Source: Entrophospora sp. SA101
Taxonomy: Eukaryota > Glomeromycota > Glomeromycetes > Entrophosporales > Entrophosporaceae
Length of the DNA: 33,642 bases
Reading direction: 5' to 3'
Assembly: GCA_958430865.1 (NCBI GenBank)
Contig: CAUDNR010004396.1
Location: 4,813-38,454, forward strand
Notes under the pieces: model-generated
Database searches by the model: none
What the model saw: the letters and a program-made list of their open reading frames with translations, nothing else
What the model was told of the DNA's origin: nothing
In this document: piece after piece, positions 10,555-22,323 of the stretch
Position numbering within the stretch: position 1 is the stretch's first letter
Layout: the number at the start of each line of letters is the position of its first letter
Translations under genes and position numbers: made by a program

Positions 10555-10608
10555 TCTCGGTTTAGCGGATAAATTTTCCTGGGAACAAACATGTCCGTTA
10601 AACCGAGA
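10555..10608. repeat. Imperfect inverted repeat, probable end of the Tigger-like relic
   Basis: tctcggtttagcgga at 10555-10569 is the reverse complement of tccgttaaaccgaga at 10594-10608 with one mismatch, a 15-bp stem with a 24-base loop. Subterminal stems with this ctcggttta / taaaccgag motif are typical of the ends of pogo/Tigger elements. It lies just downstream of the decayed transposase tail. Confidence 0.5.
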
Positions 10609-11001
10609 CCACTCACTGTGTATTAGTATAATAATAATAATAAAGTAATCGTACTGCGCCATTTTAAGTTACGTCATGAAAGTGATTTTCAATGAATTTA
10701 CGTTACACGATATGTGCATAATCATTCAAAAATTTTATTGTCACTATATTTGTAAGCGGAAATATTCTAGTTCAATCTAGCTTAAATTAATAATGCCACG
10801 TAAGTACACGCGTAATTTTATATTATAATAATAATAATATTATTATTACGAATCTAATAATAATCGATTACGAATCTAATTACAAATCTAATAATAATCA
10901 ATTACGAATCTAATAAAATAATTCTATAAATACGACCTCAGAAACTTCATCCTGTAAATATTCAATATTCAAACTTCAAATTATTTTAATAAAAAATAAA
11001 A
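10609..11001. promoter_or_regulatory. Upstream region of the PB1-UBA gene
   Basis: AT-rich upstream sequence with no gene. Repeated tacgaatctaat units occur at about 10848-10915 (four diverged copies, three of them written acgaatctaat). The 5' UTR nearest the ATG is A-rich (taataaaaaataaaaATG). No specific element can be assigned. Confidence 0.35.
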
Positions 11002-12150
11002 ATGTCTACAACAACATCCATAAAAGTTACCTATGATTCCATCTCTAGACGTTTCTCAATTCCAACCGATTCACCGAACTGGTTGGATTTAGAACGACAA
11101 ATTCGTACTCTTTTTCAAATCCCTGCCTTAAAAATCAACGTATTTTATATTGATGAGGATGGTGATGAAATTACCGTTTCAAGCGATTTAGAACTTGAAG
11201 AAATCCTAAAACAATTTACTTATAATAATAAAAACAAACCTATAAAACTTGTTGTAACTACAATCGAAACATCTGATACATCTACCATTTCTACAACCAA
11301 TGTTGTCACTACGGCTATTGATGCATTTCCAAATAAAATTGAAGATGAATCTTGGGTTATCGAAGGTGGTGTCAACAACAGCAGCAGCAGCGATAGCAAC
11401 AATAATAGTTCTAAAGAAAAACAAAAAAGTATAGTCACTCCCTATAAAATGGCAGATAGCGGGGGCGACAGTAATACTGCTGCATCTACCGTAAATTATC
11501 AACATGTATCATTTGTTGATGAATCAGAAGAGGAGGAGGAAGAAAAAAGCCCATTATTTGTTCATGATAGAGAAAATTCTGAAAAGATCGATAATAAAAA
11601 CAAGAACGCTGACATTGAAAATAATAATAAGGATGATAGTAATAATAAAAACCATGAAGCAGAAAATGATGAAGACAATGAATTTATTATTTATATTACT
11701 TCTGATCATCCTTGGCATAATTCATTTTTAGGATTAAATCGTGGTGGTTATAACAGATGTAATGGTAGATCTAATTTTTATGGACCACCATCACAATTCT
11801 GTAGACAACGATTCAATGAAAATGGAGCCCATAACAACAACAACTACAACTACAATAATTGTGGAGGTTTTTATAGACAACCTAAGTCATGTTACAATAG
11901 AACAGCAGAAGAAAATACTGATTTGTCTGACAAGGTCAAAATTTTAAATGAAATGGGATTTCCTGAAGCTAAAAATGCGAAACATGAAATTTTATTAAGA
12001 AAATTTAATGGTAACATTGAGCGTGTTGTCGAGGTTTTATTATACTGGCAACAAAATAATCATTATGATGCGAATAAACACGATAATCACAAAGAAAATA
12101 ATGGTGGCAGTAGCACTAGCAGTAGTAAAGAAGTCGATGAAGTTTATTAA
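11002..12150 (+). CDS. PB1 and UBA domain protein, candidate ubiquitin-binding scaffold or autophagy receptor
   Basis: Single exon, 382 aa. Residues 6-87 are a PB1 domain: a basic first strand (IKVTY, RR at 16-17) and an acidic OPCA-like motif (YIDEDGDEITVSSDLELEEI, 49-68). It may thus have both a basic and an acidic face and could polymerise. Residues 307-349 are a UBA domain (DKVKILNEMGFPEAKNAKHE, NGNIERVVEVLLYW). PB1 at the N-terminus with UBA at the C-terminus is the end plan of p62 and NBR1, but there is no ZZ or FW domain. The middle is disordered: Ser/Asn-rich, an acidic run (EEEEEE at 176-181), and a Gly/Asn/Tyr/Arg segment (about 245-300). Possible LC3-binding motifs are weak (FLGL at 242-245; the acidic EDNEFIIYI lacks an aliphatic residue at +3). 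An AATAAA lies at 12250-12255. The domains are sure; the receptor role is inference. Confidence 0.85.
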   Translation: MSTTTSIKVTYDSISRRFSIPTDSPNWLDLERQIRTLFQIPALKINVFYIDEDGDEITVSSDLELEEILKQFTYNNKNKPIKLVVTTIETSDTSTISTTNVVTTAIDAFPNKIEDESWVIEGGVNNSSSSDSNNNSSKEKQKSIVTPYKMADSGGDSNTAASTVNYQHVSFVDESEEEEEEKSPLFVHDRENSEKIDNKNKNADIENNNKDDSNNKNHEAENDEDNEFIIYITSDHPWHNSFLGLNRGGYNRCNGRSNFYGPPSQFCRQRFNENGAHNNNNYNYNNCGGFYRQPKSCYNRTAEENTDLSDKVKILNEMGFPEAKNAKHEILLRKFNGNIERVVEVLLYWQQNNHYDANKHDNHKENNGGSSTSSSKEVDEVY

Positions 12151-12805
12151 TTGGTGTTTATTTAGATTTTATTTTTATAATTTTACTTATTTTATAATTT
12201 TATTTATTTATTATTATATTTTTCGAATTTTTGTTATTAAAAGTTTTTAAATAAAGATATTTTTTAAAAAAAAGAAAATTATTATTATTGCCAAAACTGA
12301 ATTAAACCAATAAATTATCTAACCATGATCTGTGCAGGACGGTCAATGATTATCACATGACTTTGATGCTTATTTAAAAAGAAAAAGGAAAAAGATATAA
12401 ACCAATAGAATTAAAGTTAAAGATCTAAATTTCATTTCCATCGATTTACTTTTTAGAAAAGTTTTGGGTTATAAGGCTTCAAAGTTAAACCATATTATGT
12501 CTATGTAAAACTGTAGAATGATCTTGTGATTTCCTAAAAAGGCTGATGATCGGGTTAAAACTTTTTTTTCGTATATTAATATAATAATAATACAGGAAAT
12601 CTTTCCAGTAAAAGAAATTATTACTTGATTTAGGGAAATCTTCTAAAATTTTAAATTTCGGGCTATGACATTTATAGATGACACATACAAGATACGTTAC
12701 ACAGTTATCCTAACTATGCAAAGACGCGTAGTGGTGAATTCATCATATTGCTGTATTTATTAAAAAAAATCAACACAAAATTATTAATCAATTGATAACT
12801 TTAAA
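12151..12805. other. Intergenic, no gene
   Basis: 3' UTR of the PB1-UBA gene (candidate AATAAA at 12250), then AT-rich sequence leading into the A-rich 5' UTR of the next gene. A ggaaatcttt / gggaaatctt pair at about 12596 and 12635 is a short imperfect repeat. Nothing else seen. Confidence 0.45.
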
Positions 12806-13280
12806 ATGCCTCATAAAAAGCTTTACGGACCTTGCAGCGTTTTAAATTGTGAAAATAACAGCCCAAAATTTCGTACTTTCACCAAAGTGGCGTATAGAAA
12901 AGCAGTAGAGAAAGGCACATATCCTAAATGTAATTACTTGAAAATCGGTCAAGAGATCTGTTTCTCTCACTATTTATCAATTGTAGAACCAGATAGATCT
13001 ATTAAATATAGAAAAAATAAACTTCCGAAAAAAAATCTTCCACGAGAAGCAATTCATTTATTAGGCAGTACGAGAAATGAAGAAAGTATTGTTGATTCTG
13101 GTAAGTTTCTAAAAAATTTCTAAAAAAAAGATAAAAGATAATTCTTATCTAAGAAAATGCATTATTATTATTATTGTTATTATTATTATTATTATATAAT
13201 TTATAGAAAAAGTTGATGATGATATTGCTGTAAAAAATGAAAATTTGATCATGAACGAATTATTCCCTGGAAACTTTTAG
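12806..13280 (+). CDS. Small Cys-rich protein, possible zinc-binding module
   Basis: Two exons, 12806-13100 and 13207-13280, with a GTAAGT donor and a TTATAG acceptor that keep the frame, giving 122 aa. The first 60 residues have Cys10, Cys15, Cys42, Cys52 and His55 (C-x4-C, then C-x9-C-x2-H), which could bind one zinc ion. Arg/Lys-rich residues 64-80 (YRKNKLPKKNLPR) could be a nuclear signal or nucleic-acid contact. The end is acidic. The family is not recognised; the Cys spacing resembles no standard finger I can name. The intron contains an (att)n microsatellite. It is a plausible lineage-specific gene. Confidence 0.6.
13161..13196. repeat. ATT microsatellite in an intron
   Basis: (att)n with one gtt interruption, inside the 13101-13206 intron of the small Cys-rich gene. 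Confidence 0.9.
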
Positions 13281-15937
13281 ATTTAAATAGATTATGATTA
13301 AATAATTTTTGTTATCTGAAATGCTATCATTTTCTTTGATATGTATGAATATATATATATTCAATTAAATGAATATTTTTCATAGTAATAATTTCAAGAA
13401 AATAAATATTATAAATATCAAAAAAGTATTACAACTATCAAATTAGGTGTAAATCAAGAAATTTACTAATGAGGTAATTTTTTCTTTTTTTATTTATTTT
13501 TAGCATTTGTATGTCTATAATTTCTTGTGTTAAATCTTCAATGCATTCTTAATATCATCATCAAATTATCAAATTCACACCACCATCTTTTGACTAATCT
13601 AAGGTTTGGTATATTGAAGAATCATCAAATGAACTTTTTACAAAATGACTAAAATTTTTCCTAATGTTTCTAAGCCCTTATATATAGGTAGGTAACTATG
13701 AATGACCACCAACTAGTAATATTAATAAGTGGAATTGACTATTTTTCATCACTATTTTGTGTTATCCCTAATGGAAATGAGAGTAAAAAAATATATTTAT
13801 AATATTTATGATAACATTAATATAATTATTGTGAAGATATCGTTACCTATTAATATTAATCAAGATAGATTAGAACATTTTTTGATTTCACTTTGCAAGT
13901 AAAATTCAGAGATATTTTCTTCAATCAGTATGAAATGCAGATCTTATTAACATTTATTATGGAGATTCAAAGACTCAATTGGGTAAATATATTATGTACA
14001 TATGTATGTATACATAGTATATATTACTTTATTTATGAAGTATTAAAAAGTAACACGCGCATATTATTATAGCTTTCGTCTCTACAAATCCAATTGTATT
14101 ATATATATATATATTTTTTTTTTTTGGAAAAAGGGGATCATGAGAAAGGATTCAAAGTTTTCATAATGAATTAAAATCAATGAGATTGATGAGAGTTCCA
14201 CTATACAAACAATCAATAATTTTAAATAGGAATCATATCAAATTGTATCATTCTAAGAAATAAAGTCATTTATCATACTAATGTTACTTTTAACGTAATC
14301 AATCACTTATCACACAAAACTTTTATGCAAAATTTAAAATAATGACATTTGGCAGAATATCATCATTTAACAAAATATCCATGAATTAGAATGGGTTGGA
14401 CCACAATTACTATTCAGACACAATATTTCAACAAAATGTTTGAATAAAAAAAAAATACGAATTAAAATGCATGTTTATGATTTGTCTTGATGAAATAATT
14501 CTTAGAAAGAAAGATTTAACGATGTTTCAACAACTTAAACATTTTACAATAAAATGTTTAATAGCAAAATTAACAAATTGATTAAGCAAGAAACTTAAAA
14601 AGAAGAGGGAAATTCTGAAAATGAACAAAGTGAAAAAACTGTTTTGGAAATGCATGAAAGTGACCTTCAAGAAATCATTCAAAATGTATTGTATTATTTG
14701 ATAAATTTATCGCTTATTAATCGATCTAAAAATTCAATAATTTCTACTAGAATCAAAATTTCAATTAGATGGTTATTATAAAGCCCAATTGTTTCGTGGA
14801 GTTTAATTAATTACAAAATTATCTATCACACACGCGCACTCGTATGTATGTTGTTAGATTTTCCATCAGAAAACGTATTTGAAGAACAGGTTTTTACATT
14901 ATATGGTCAATTTAACCGGGTAAAAAAATGAAAGATGGTTAATATCAACTCACATTATTTACTATCTATTTATAAGTTTTTATTTTTATTATTGTTTGTT
15001 TTTAGGTGTCATATGATTTAAGAATGATTTAAAACATATTGAATATGCACAACAAGCTCTTAATGGTGCAACCAAATCACTTCGTAGAGCTCTTTCATGT
15101 TCGATATGGATGCTTTTAGTGGTAATTCTGTTTTCTTTGAATATAGTGTGCCTTTTTGAATGATAAGCTATGGTCCATTTGAAAAGAATGCTGATGTGAA
15201 GATTATGTAAATTCGCTAAAGATTTCTTTGAATAATTTAATAAGATATTTTTCATCCAAATCATCATTTGATACGAAGGATATCTTAAAATTTCAAACAA
15301 TTCTTTTACACTTTGACAGGTAAATCATTTCATATTAATTCCTTCGTATCAATTTTTTTGATAAATTATTTATTTTATATTAGGGTTAAAAACATTCAAT
15401 TCAAACTAAATTCAAACATTTATAGATAGGAAAGAAAAATACCAACACAAGGAAGCTTTTGTTCTGGATGTTTTGTTTGATAATGTCTTTGTGGGTATTT
15501 ATATAAGATGTAAATATATTTATATATAATTTATTTATCAATCTGATTATTATTATTGAATAGCCAAAATTCAAGAATCATTGAATAAAAATAATTAATT
15601 CGTCACAAATAGCAGATTCATATAATTTAAAAAGAGAAGAATCAGAATCTTTGAAATGGAAGGAATGTTGAAAATGACGACATTATCGGTGGTGGTGAGA
15701 ACAATGACTATAACGGTGATAGGTGTACGTAAACAAATAATATTTCTATATTGCATAAATTCATTCATTCGTTCATTCACTAATCAACTATTTAATAGAT
15801 ATTTATTGTATCTAATATATTTATTAATATTATTTACTATACATTTTCAGCACCTATTGAAATATAAATCCCTAAAAAAAAAAAAATAATAAATAAATAT
15901 ATTCTATAAATCTAGATTAATTTAGTATATATACTAT
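13281..15937. other. Gene desert with scattered plus-strand coding relics
   Basis: No intact gene. Short coding-like pieces on the plus strand appear in order: ENEQSEKTVLEMHESDLQEI (about 14620-14680), FPSENVFEEQVFTLYGQFNR (about 14858-14920), EYAQQALNGATKSLRRALSC (about 15040-15100) and VENDDIIGGGENNDYNGD (about 15668-15720). Some are followed by GT donors (CAG|gttttt at 14890; gacag|gtaaat at 15320), but neighbouring pieces did not join in phase. They could be an old gene decaying, or a gene whose exons I failed to connect. The minus open frame at 14989-15300 is antisense to these pieces. A T-rich run preceded by (ta)n lies at 14100-14125. Confidence 0.35.
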
Positions 15938-18900
15938 TTATACATAATCTTCAATTGGAGGGCAAGAGCATATTAAATTTCTATCGCCATAAGCATCATC
16001 TATATAATAATAATAAATTTTAGTAAAGAATGATAATAATTATTAACTATTATTAGCAAAAATTAAATATACCAAGTCTTCCTACAGTTGGCCAAAATTT
16101 CTTTTGTTTTAAATATTTAATTGGATATACAGCTTGTTCTCTTGAATAAGCCTTATCCCATGTTGATTTAACTAAAGTTTCAATGGTATGTGGTGAGTTG
16201 GTCAAGGTATTATCTCCTTTTGGTTGTTTCCCTTTCTCAATTTCATTTATCTCTTCTCTTATTGCAATCATTGCATCACAAAACCGATCTAATTCTGCTT
16301 TTGATTCAGATTCCGTTGGTTCGATCATGAGGGTATTTGGTACTGGCCATGACATTGTTGGAGAATGAAAGCCATAATCCTAAATAAATAAAATGAGATG
16401 AAATAAACATGAAATAATCTTTTAAAAATATTTATTTATTTATTTATTTATTACCTGAAGACGCTTTGCAATATCGATAGCTTGAATACCAGCAGTTTTT
16501 TCAAAAGGTCTAATATCAATTATAAATTCATGCGCACACATTCCATTCTTATTGGTGAACAATATTTTATAATGGTTTGATAATCTACGTGCCATATAAT
16601 TTGCATTTAAAAGAGCAAGTTCGGTTGCCAATTTTAATCCTTCTCCGCCTAATAATACCATTATCAACCATTAACTTATTAATTAATATAAATAATATGG
16701 TTATAAAGAATGAATTATATTACCCATCATTTTAATATATGCCCAAGATATAGGGAGAATATCAGCTGATCCAAAAGGAGCTGCTGATACTGGCCCAATA
16801 CACTTCTCACCGCCAGTTTTTATTATAGGATGCCCAGGTAAGAAAGGGACCAAATGTGATTTTCTAAATAATATTAATTTATAATTTATATGTTATTAAA
16901 TTATAGAACAAACTCAATTTATCTATAACTTTACTTACACTCCAATAGGACCAACACCAGGACCACCTCCTCCGTGTGGTATACAAAATCTATATATATA
17001 TATATATATATTAGATGATGACAATAATAATAACAATAAACATAACAAGTTTATACTAACGTTTTATGTAAATTCAAATGACAAACATCAGCACCTATAT
17101 CAGCTGGTTTGCATAATCCAATTTGTGCATTTAAATTAGCACCATCCATATAAACTTGACCACCATACTTGTGAATAATGTCACACGCCTCAACAACGGT
17201 ATCTTCAAAAACTCCAAATGTTGATGGGTAGGTTACCATAAATGCTGATAAATTATCTTTATATTTTAATGCCTTTTCTTCTAAATCTTTAATATTAAGA
17301 TCACCATTAATTTCACATTTAATTGGTACAACTTCCATTCCTGCCATAGCTGCTGATGCTGGATTTGTTCCATGAGCTGATACAGGGATAAGACAAATAT
17401 TACGTCGATTTTGACCATTTGATTTATGATATGCATCAATTACACGCAGACCGGTATATTCTCCTTGTGCTCCAGAATTAGGTTGTAATGAAACACCGTC
17501 AAATCCTGTCAATGAGGCAAGGTCATTCTCAAGTTCCTAAATATAGATTAAAAAAAAAATTTTTAAAAAATATACAAATACATTATAAATATAAATAAAA
17601 TCCTTACATTAATTAAAATTCTATACCCTTCGGTCTGATCTATTGGAGCAAATGGGTGAATATTTGCAAATTCAGGCCAAGTTATTGGAATCATTTCTGT
17701 TGTCGCATTAAGTTTCATAGTACAACTACCCAATGGAATCATTGAATGAGCCAGAGAAAGATCCTTTGATTGCAGATGATAAATGTAGCGTAACATCTCA
17801 GTTTCCGAATGATAGGAATTGAAAATTTCATGTTGTAAAAATGATGATGTCCTTATTAATTGTTTCGGGATGGTGGAATTTGTGTTTTCAGACAAGTCTG
17901 GAGTTTTCGGAACCTTATTTTCATATACAGTAAATATTTTGATCAAATTTTCTAAATCTTCTTTGGTAACAGCTTCATCCAAAGTAATGCCAACTGTTTT
18001 GTCATCAACCTTTCGAAGATTTATATGAGCATCTAATCCTTTTTGAATAATGGAATCAGATCCATTATCAACATGTATATTCAAAGTGTCAAAATAATGT
18101 TTTGTTTTGATGGTATAACCAATTTTTGAAAGCTGATCAGCAAGGGTAGTTGTCAAATAATGAATACGTTCTGCAATATCAAGTATTCCCTATACATTCA
18201 TTAGGTGTATATGAAAGATTATTTAACAATTAATTATGAAATTATCTTTATATATATATATTTATTTATTTATTTATTTGCTTACTTTAGGTCCATGATA
18301 AATAGCATACATGGCGGCCATATTAGCCAATAATGCTTGAGCAGTACAAATATTACTTGTTGCCTTTTCACGTCTAATATGTTGTTCTCTAGTTTGTAAA
18401 GTCAATCTATATGCTTTATTACCGGATGAGTCTTTAGATACGCCGATCAATCTACCAGGCATTCTACGTTTATTCTTATCCCGACAAGCAAAAAAAGCAG
18501 CATGTGGACCACCATAACCCAACGGAACGCCAAATCGCTGACTGTTGCCTATTGCAATATCAGCACCCCATTCACCAGGAGGTTTGAGTAAAGCAAGAGC
18601 CATCAAATCTGTTGCACAGACAACTTGGGCACCCAGTGAGTGAATTGTATCAGCAAGAGAGGAATAGTCATTGATTGATCCAACTGTTGTAGGATACTAT
18701 ACATCAATTATAACAACCACGAATACAATAACAATAAATTATAAAGTCTTTTTAAATTATAATAAATGAAAATGAGAATGAAAATTACTCAAAAAAAATT
18801 TTTTTATACTTGCTTGAATTAATATTCCAGATAAATCTTTTTGTTGAGTGAAATCATAATTTAATGCATCACCGATTATTATATTAATGCCAAAACATTC

Positions 18901-19315
18901 TGCTCTTGTTTGAACACATGCAATTGTTTGTGGATGACAATTTTCATCAATAAAGAAAGTGCTATGTTTTTGTTTGGTAGCAGCACATGTTATTAACATG
19001 GCTTCAGCAGCAGCAGTTCCTTCATCAAGTAGAGATGCATTTGCAATATCCATACCCGTTAAATCCGTCACCATAGTTTGAAAGTTCAATAATGATTCAA
19101 GCCGACCTTTTTTGTAATATATATATACATTTTAATGATTAATTATCATCATCATCATTATTATAAATATTAATATATTAAGATTTAAATAGATGATTTT
19201 TTAATTTGATGATACCTTGAGATATTTCTGGTTGATAGGGAGTATACTATAAGTAAAATACGACGTCAATCTTTCACAATGATAAATTTCCATGAATGAA
19301 AATTTTCTCAATTTG

Positions 19316-19349
<34 letters not shown>

Positions 19350-20007
19350 GATATTTATATGATTTATCGATTGCTAAAACTAAGAAAGTCACTTCTTTCA
19401 CTGGAAAGTTCTTTTTCTGGGCCATGCAACAAATAATAACTATTAAAAAAAAAAGAATCTGTTTACTTACTTGTGTATACCATCCAGGTGACTCTAAAAC
19501 ATTCCTAAGAATTACTGGAGGAACAATAACATCAGTATAACCCATTCCAATATAAGATTTATAGATTTTGTTTTTTGATGCAATTGATTTTAAGTATTTA
19601 AGCAATTGGGTTTCCGATAATCCTTTTTGTTGTAAATTTAAAAGATTTTCTGACTTGACGTTTTCCGGAACAGTTTTTGAAACCAAATCATCCATATTTT
19701 TAACACCAACAGTATCAAGCATAGATTTTATTTCTGTTTCAGAAGAACCATTGTGCCTACGAGGAAAAGTATCCAGTGGAGAAAATAAGTCGAGTTTAGG
19801 AATAGTAGAAGAAAGATTTCGGAGTTGTAGTAAAGCAAGAGGAGAAGTGGAGGAATACACCATGTTGGAAGTAAAGTTTGGTTTGCTTATATATGGATAA
19901 GTATATTTAAGTTGTTTTGTGGTCGTGGTAGTGGTTAACCATTTCCTTGAGAGGGCACTAGTAGTTGTTGACCTAGAACATTGATTAATTACACGTTGTT
20001 GATACAT
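15938..20007 (-). CDS. GCV2: Glycine dehydrogenase (decarboxylating), P-protein of the glycine cleavage system
   Basis: Eleven exons: 20007-19471, 19246-19216, 19106-18814, 18696-18286, 18189-17608, 17536-17061, 16989-16939, 16863-16724, 16648-16455, 16379-16073 and 15999-15938. All phases join; the product is 1027 aa, the usual eukaryotic length. The enzyme decarboxylates glycine with pyridoxal phosphate and passes the aminomethyl group to the lipoyl H-protein in the mitochondrial matrix. The first ~70 residues are Arg/Ser/Thr-rich without acids, fitting a matrix presequence; the mature part begins near [16 protein letters not shown]. Clear motifs: [103 protein letters not shown]. The cofactor lysine is Lys776 in [18 protein letters not shown]. 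Intron 3 (18813-18697) uses a GC donor. Intron 1 has a long (AT)n. No damage seen. Confidence 0.97.
18697..18813 (-). other. GC-AG intron within the P-protein gene
   Basis: Exon 3 ends ...ATT CAA and is followed by GCAAGT, which is a canonical donor except for C at the second position. The intron ends TATAG before TAT CCT. Only this join gives the conserved ILIQ|YPTTVGS text in frame; a GT donor two codons downstream (gtataaaa) would break the frame. GC donors with otherwise strong consensus are the known minor class of U2 introns. Confidence 0.85.
19316..19343. repeat. Long (TA)n microsatellite in P-protein intron 1
   Basis: About fourteen uninterrupted ta/at dinucleotides within the 19470-19247 intron, followed by acacacag. 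Confidence 0.95.
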
Positions 20008-22323
20008 TATATTTTGAATTTAGAGATTGATGATTATTTTTTTACAAAAAAAAGATTGATAATAATAACAAATATGCTATTGATCTACAAAAACCGATGA
20101 TAACTTTTTGGATTATTATTATAAACTTGACGGTAAATGTACAGGCAACAAAATGACTCGACAAAATTTGATAGGACCCATAAAATTAAGAAGAAAAACG
20201 ATTATGGATTCTCAAAAGAAGAGAGGAAATGGTGCACTTAATAAAATGTTTCCTTGAATAGTTTTTTTGAATTCAATGATTATAAGGAAGAAGAAAGGTC
20301 ATAATATTAACTCCGTTATCACGAGAAAGATAATTGTGAACTTTCTTGTATATTAATTTATTTATTTTCACAAAAACCACTCTTTTTACAAGGTTGGCTT
20401 GGGCAAAAGTTTCAGTCAACCATAAAATAATTAATATTGAACAAAAACATACATAGTAAAAATATAAATAATCTATATCAATTCGTAGCTTAAGTTCTCA
20501 AAAATATACAATACAACCATACTTAAAACTTTGTCGATTTATAATTCAAATAATAAAGGAACTATTTATAAAGACAGTGCTTTGTTGGTTGTCCCGTTAT
20601 TTGTAATAACAGCTTCTATCAACACCCAAAAGTTTAAGACGCCCGCTTCATAGTAATTCTAGCAAGACCAAGTGATTTAGAAATAATACATAGAAATGTG
20701 AAACCGCTTTTATTATTTGACCGCATTCAATTTCTTTTAAATTTGATATTTATTTTTTTTTAAAAAATGTTTAATTTTATTAAAAAAAAGTAAATAACAA
20801 AAAAATATATAAAAAAACACGAGACGCGTTTTATCAGATTTAAACCTATCATCATCATATATCAAAAATTTCAGATGTGGTTATTATGTAAGTTTTTGAG
20901 AAATTGATTTTTTTTGCAGGCTATATTTTTTTTTTGGATCACTATTACCATTTTCCTAGAAGTCGCAGGAACTTTGAATTTTACATGCACATTTTTAAGA
21001 AATTTAGCTACAAATCATTTATATTTTTATCATGTTTAAAATCAATTGTTTTATGGTTGACTGAAACTTTTCTCCAGGAAGTGTATATGATAAATTGGTC
21101 AATGATTTCTTCAAAGTTGAATTACTACACGGCCAAAATATAAATTTAAAGTTGCAAGTAAATCATCAATATTTTCTAGAATCACCATGCTTATCCGTTT
21201 TGCCATACAAAGGTTTCAAAATTTAGCAAAAATCAGCTTTCAATAAAATTTATGTAACCAATAAAACTCTATTATTTATTGCAAAACTCGAGGTCCAAGT
21301 ACGTACCTACCGCACGTGATTATAATGAATTTGTTTGTTTGTTTCAAAAATAATAACCAAATTTTATTATTTCATACATTATCGTTTACCATTTAATTAT
21401 ATTGTGTTATTAATATATTATTTATATTATTTATTAGAAGTTAGCACAAGTTAAATTAAATCATTTATGGATAACAGCATGAGCAATCGCGGTAACGGGT
21501 ATAATTAAATTGAGTGGTGTTTTGAATTATGAGTTGGTGAGCGTGCGTGTTGTCAAACTATTTACTGTGTGGTTGAATTGTTGTACCTTTTGTGACCAAA
21601 TAAATTTTTTTTTGTGGTTTCAACTAAAAAAGTTTTATATGCATAAATAAATGTAAGTGGATAAATGATGAAATATTAAATTATTAAATTATGAGTATTA
21701 AAACTGGAAATTTCCTTATTTTTCCGAGATAAATTCAAAAAATATTATTATTATAGTTTGTGTACCGATAATATTTATTCTCTCGTTTCTTTATGTTGTA
21801 ATTATGGTTGATATTTGGTAACAATAGAAGATAATAATTGTATATTTTGAGAAGGATATATATAATCTAGTATGTTCTAAACTATAAATAAGAAGCTATG
21901 GTTTCTATAAATGAAAGGTAAAGTTTATTTATATTATAATTATAATAAATATATTATATATAGTGGTTTTTTTATTTATTCAATAGATTGATTGATTGAT
22001 TTATGTAATTTTATTTATTATTGTTGCAATAGGACCACTTATTAATAAACATGATCGTCACAGAAAAAATATATAAATACGGGGTCAAAAAAAAAGAAAA
22101 AAACATCTTTCAAAAAATAACATTTTATATTTTTACATATAATTTTTAATAATATATAATAAATAATAAATATTGAATAGATAGATAGATAGGTGTTTAA
22201 AATTTGAAAACAACCAACCAACGATAAAAAACAATAATTTAGAACAAAATATATAATATTCAAAACAAAAAAAAAACAAAATATTCAACAAATATCAAAA
22301 GAAAAAAGATCCAAGGCAAAAAA
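20008..22323. other. Intergenic region between two divergent genes, no gene
   Basis: Upstream of the P-protein gene (minus) and of the Ser/Asn-rich gene (plus), 2.3 kb. It holds the 23-bp inverted repeat pair at 20405 and 21049. No coding content could be supported; the frame at 20904-21143 lies between the repeats and looks like chance. The last 60 bases before 22324 are A-rich, as in other 5' UTRs here. Confidence 0.45.
20405..21071. repeat. Perfect 23-bp inverted repeat bounding 667 bp
   Basis: The sequence at 20405-20427 begins aaaagtttcagtcaacc and is matched exactly, in reverse complement, at 21049-21071. Beyond 23 bases similarity fades on the inner side. The interior has no gene. It could be a non-autonomous element's ends or two copies of a short dispersed repeat. 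No clear target duplication was found. Confidence 0.6.

Noticed and set aside
11220..11232. Other open frames within the PB1-UBA gene as overlapping genes
   Set aside because: They are reverse or shifted readings of Asn/Ser repeat codons.
11686..11715. Canonical LC3-interacting motif in the PB1-UBA protein at EDNEFIIYI
   Set aside because: The acidic context is right, but the residue three after Phe228 is Tyr, not Leu/Ile/Val, so it does not meet the motif rule.
17819..18028. Open frame opposite the P-protein gene
   Set aside because: Shadow of a conserved P-protein exon.
19568..19900. 110-codon plus open frame
   Set aside because: Antisense to P-protein exon 1.
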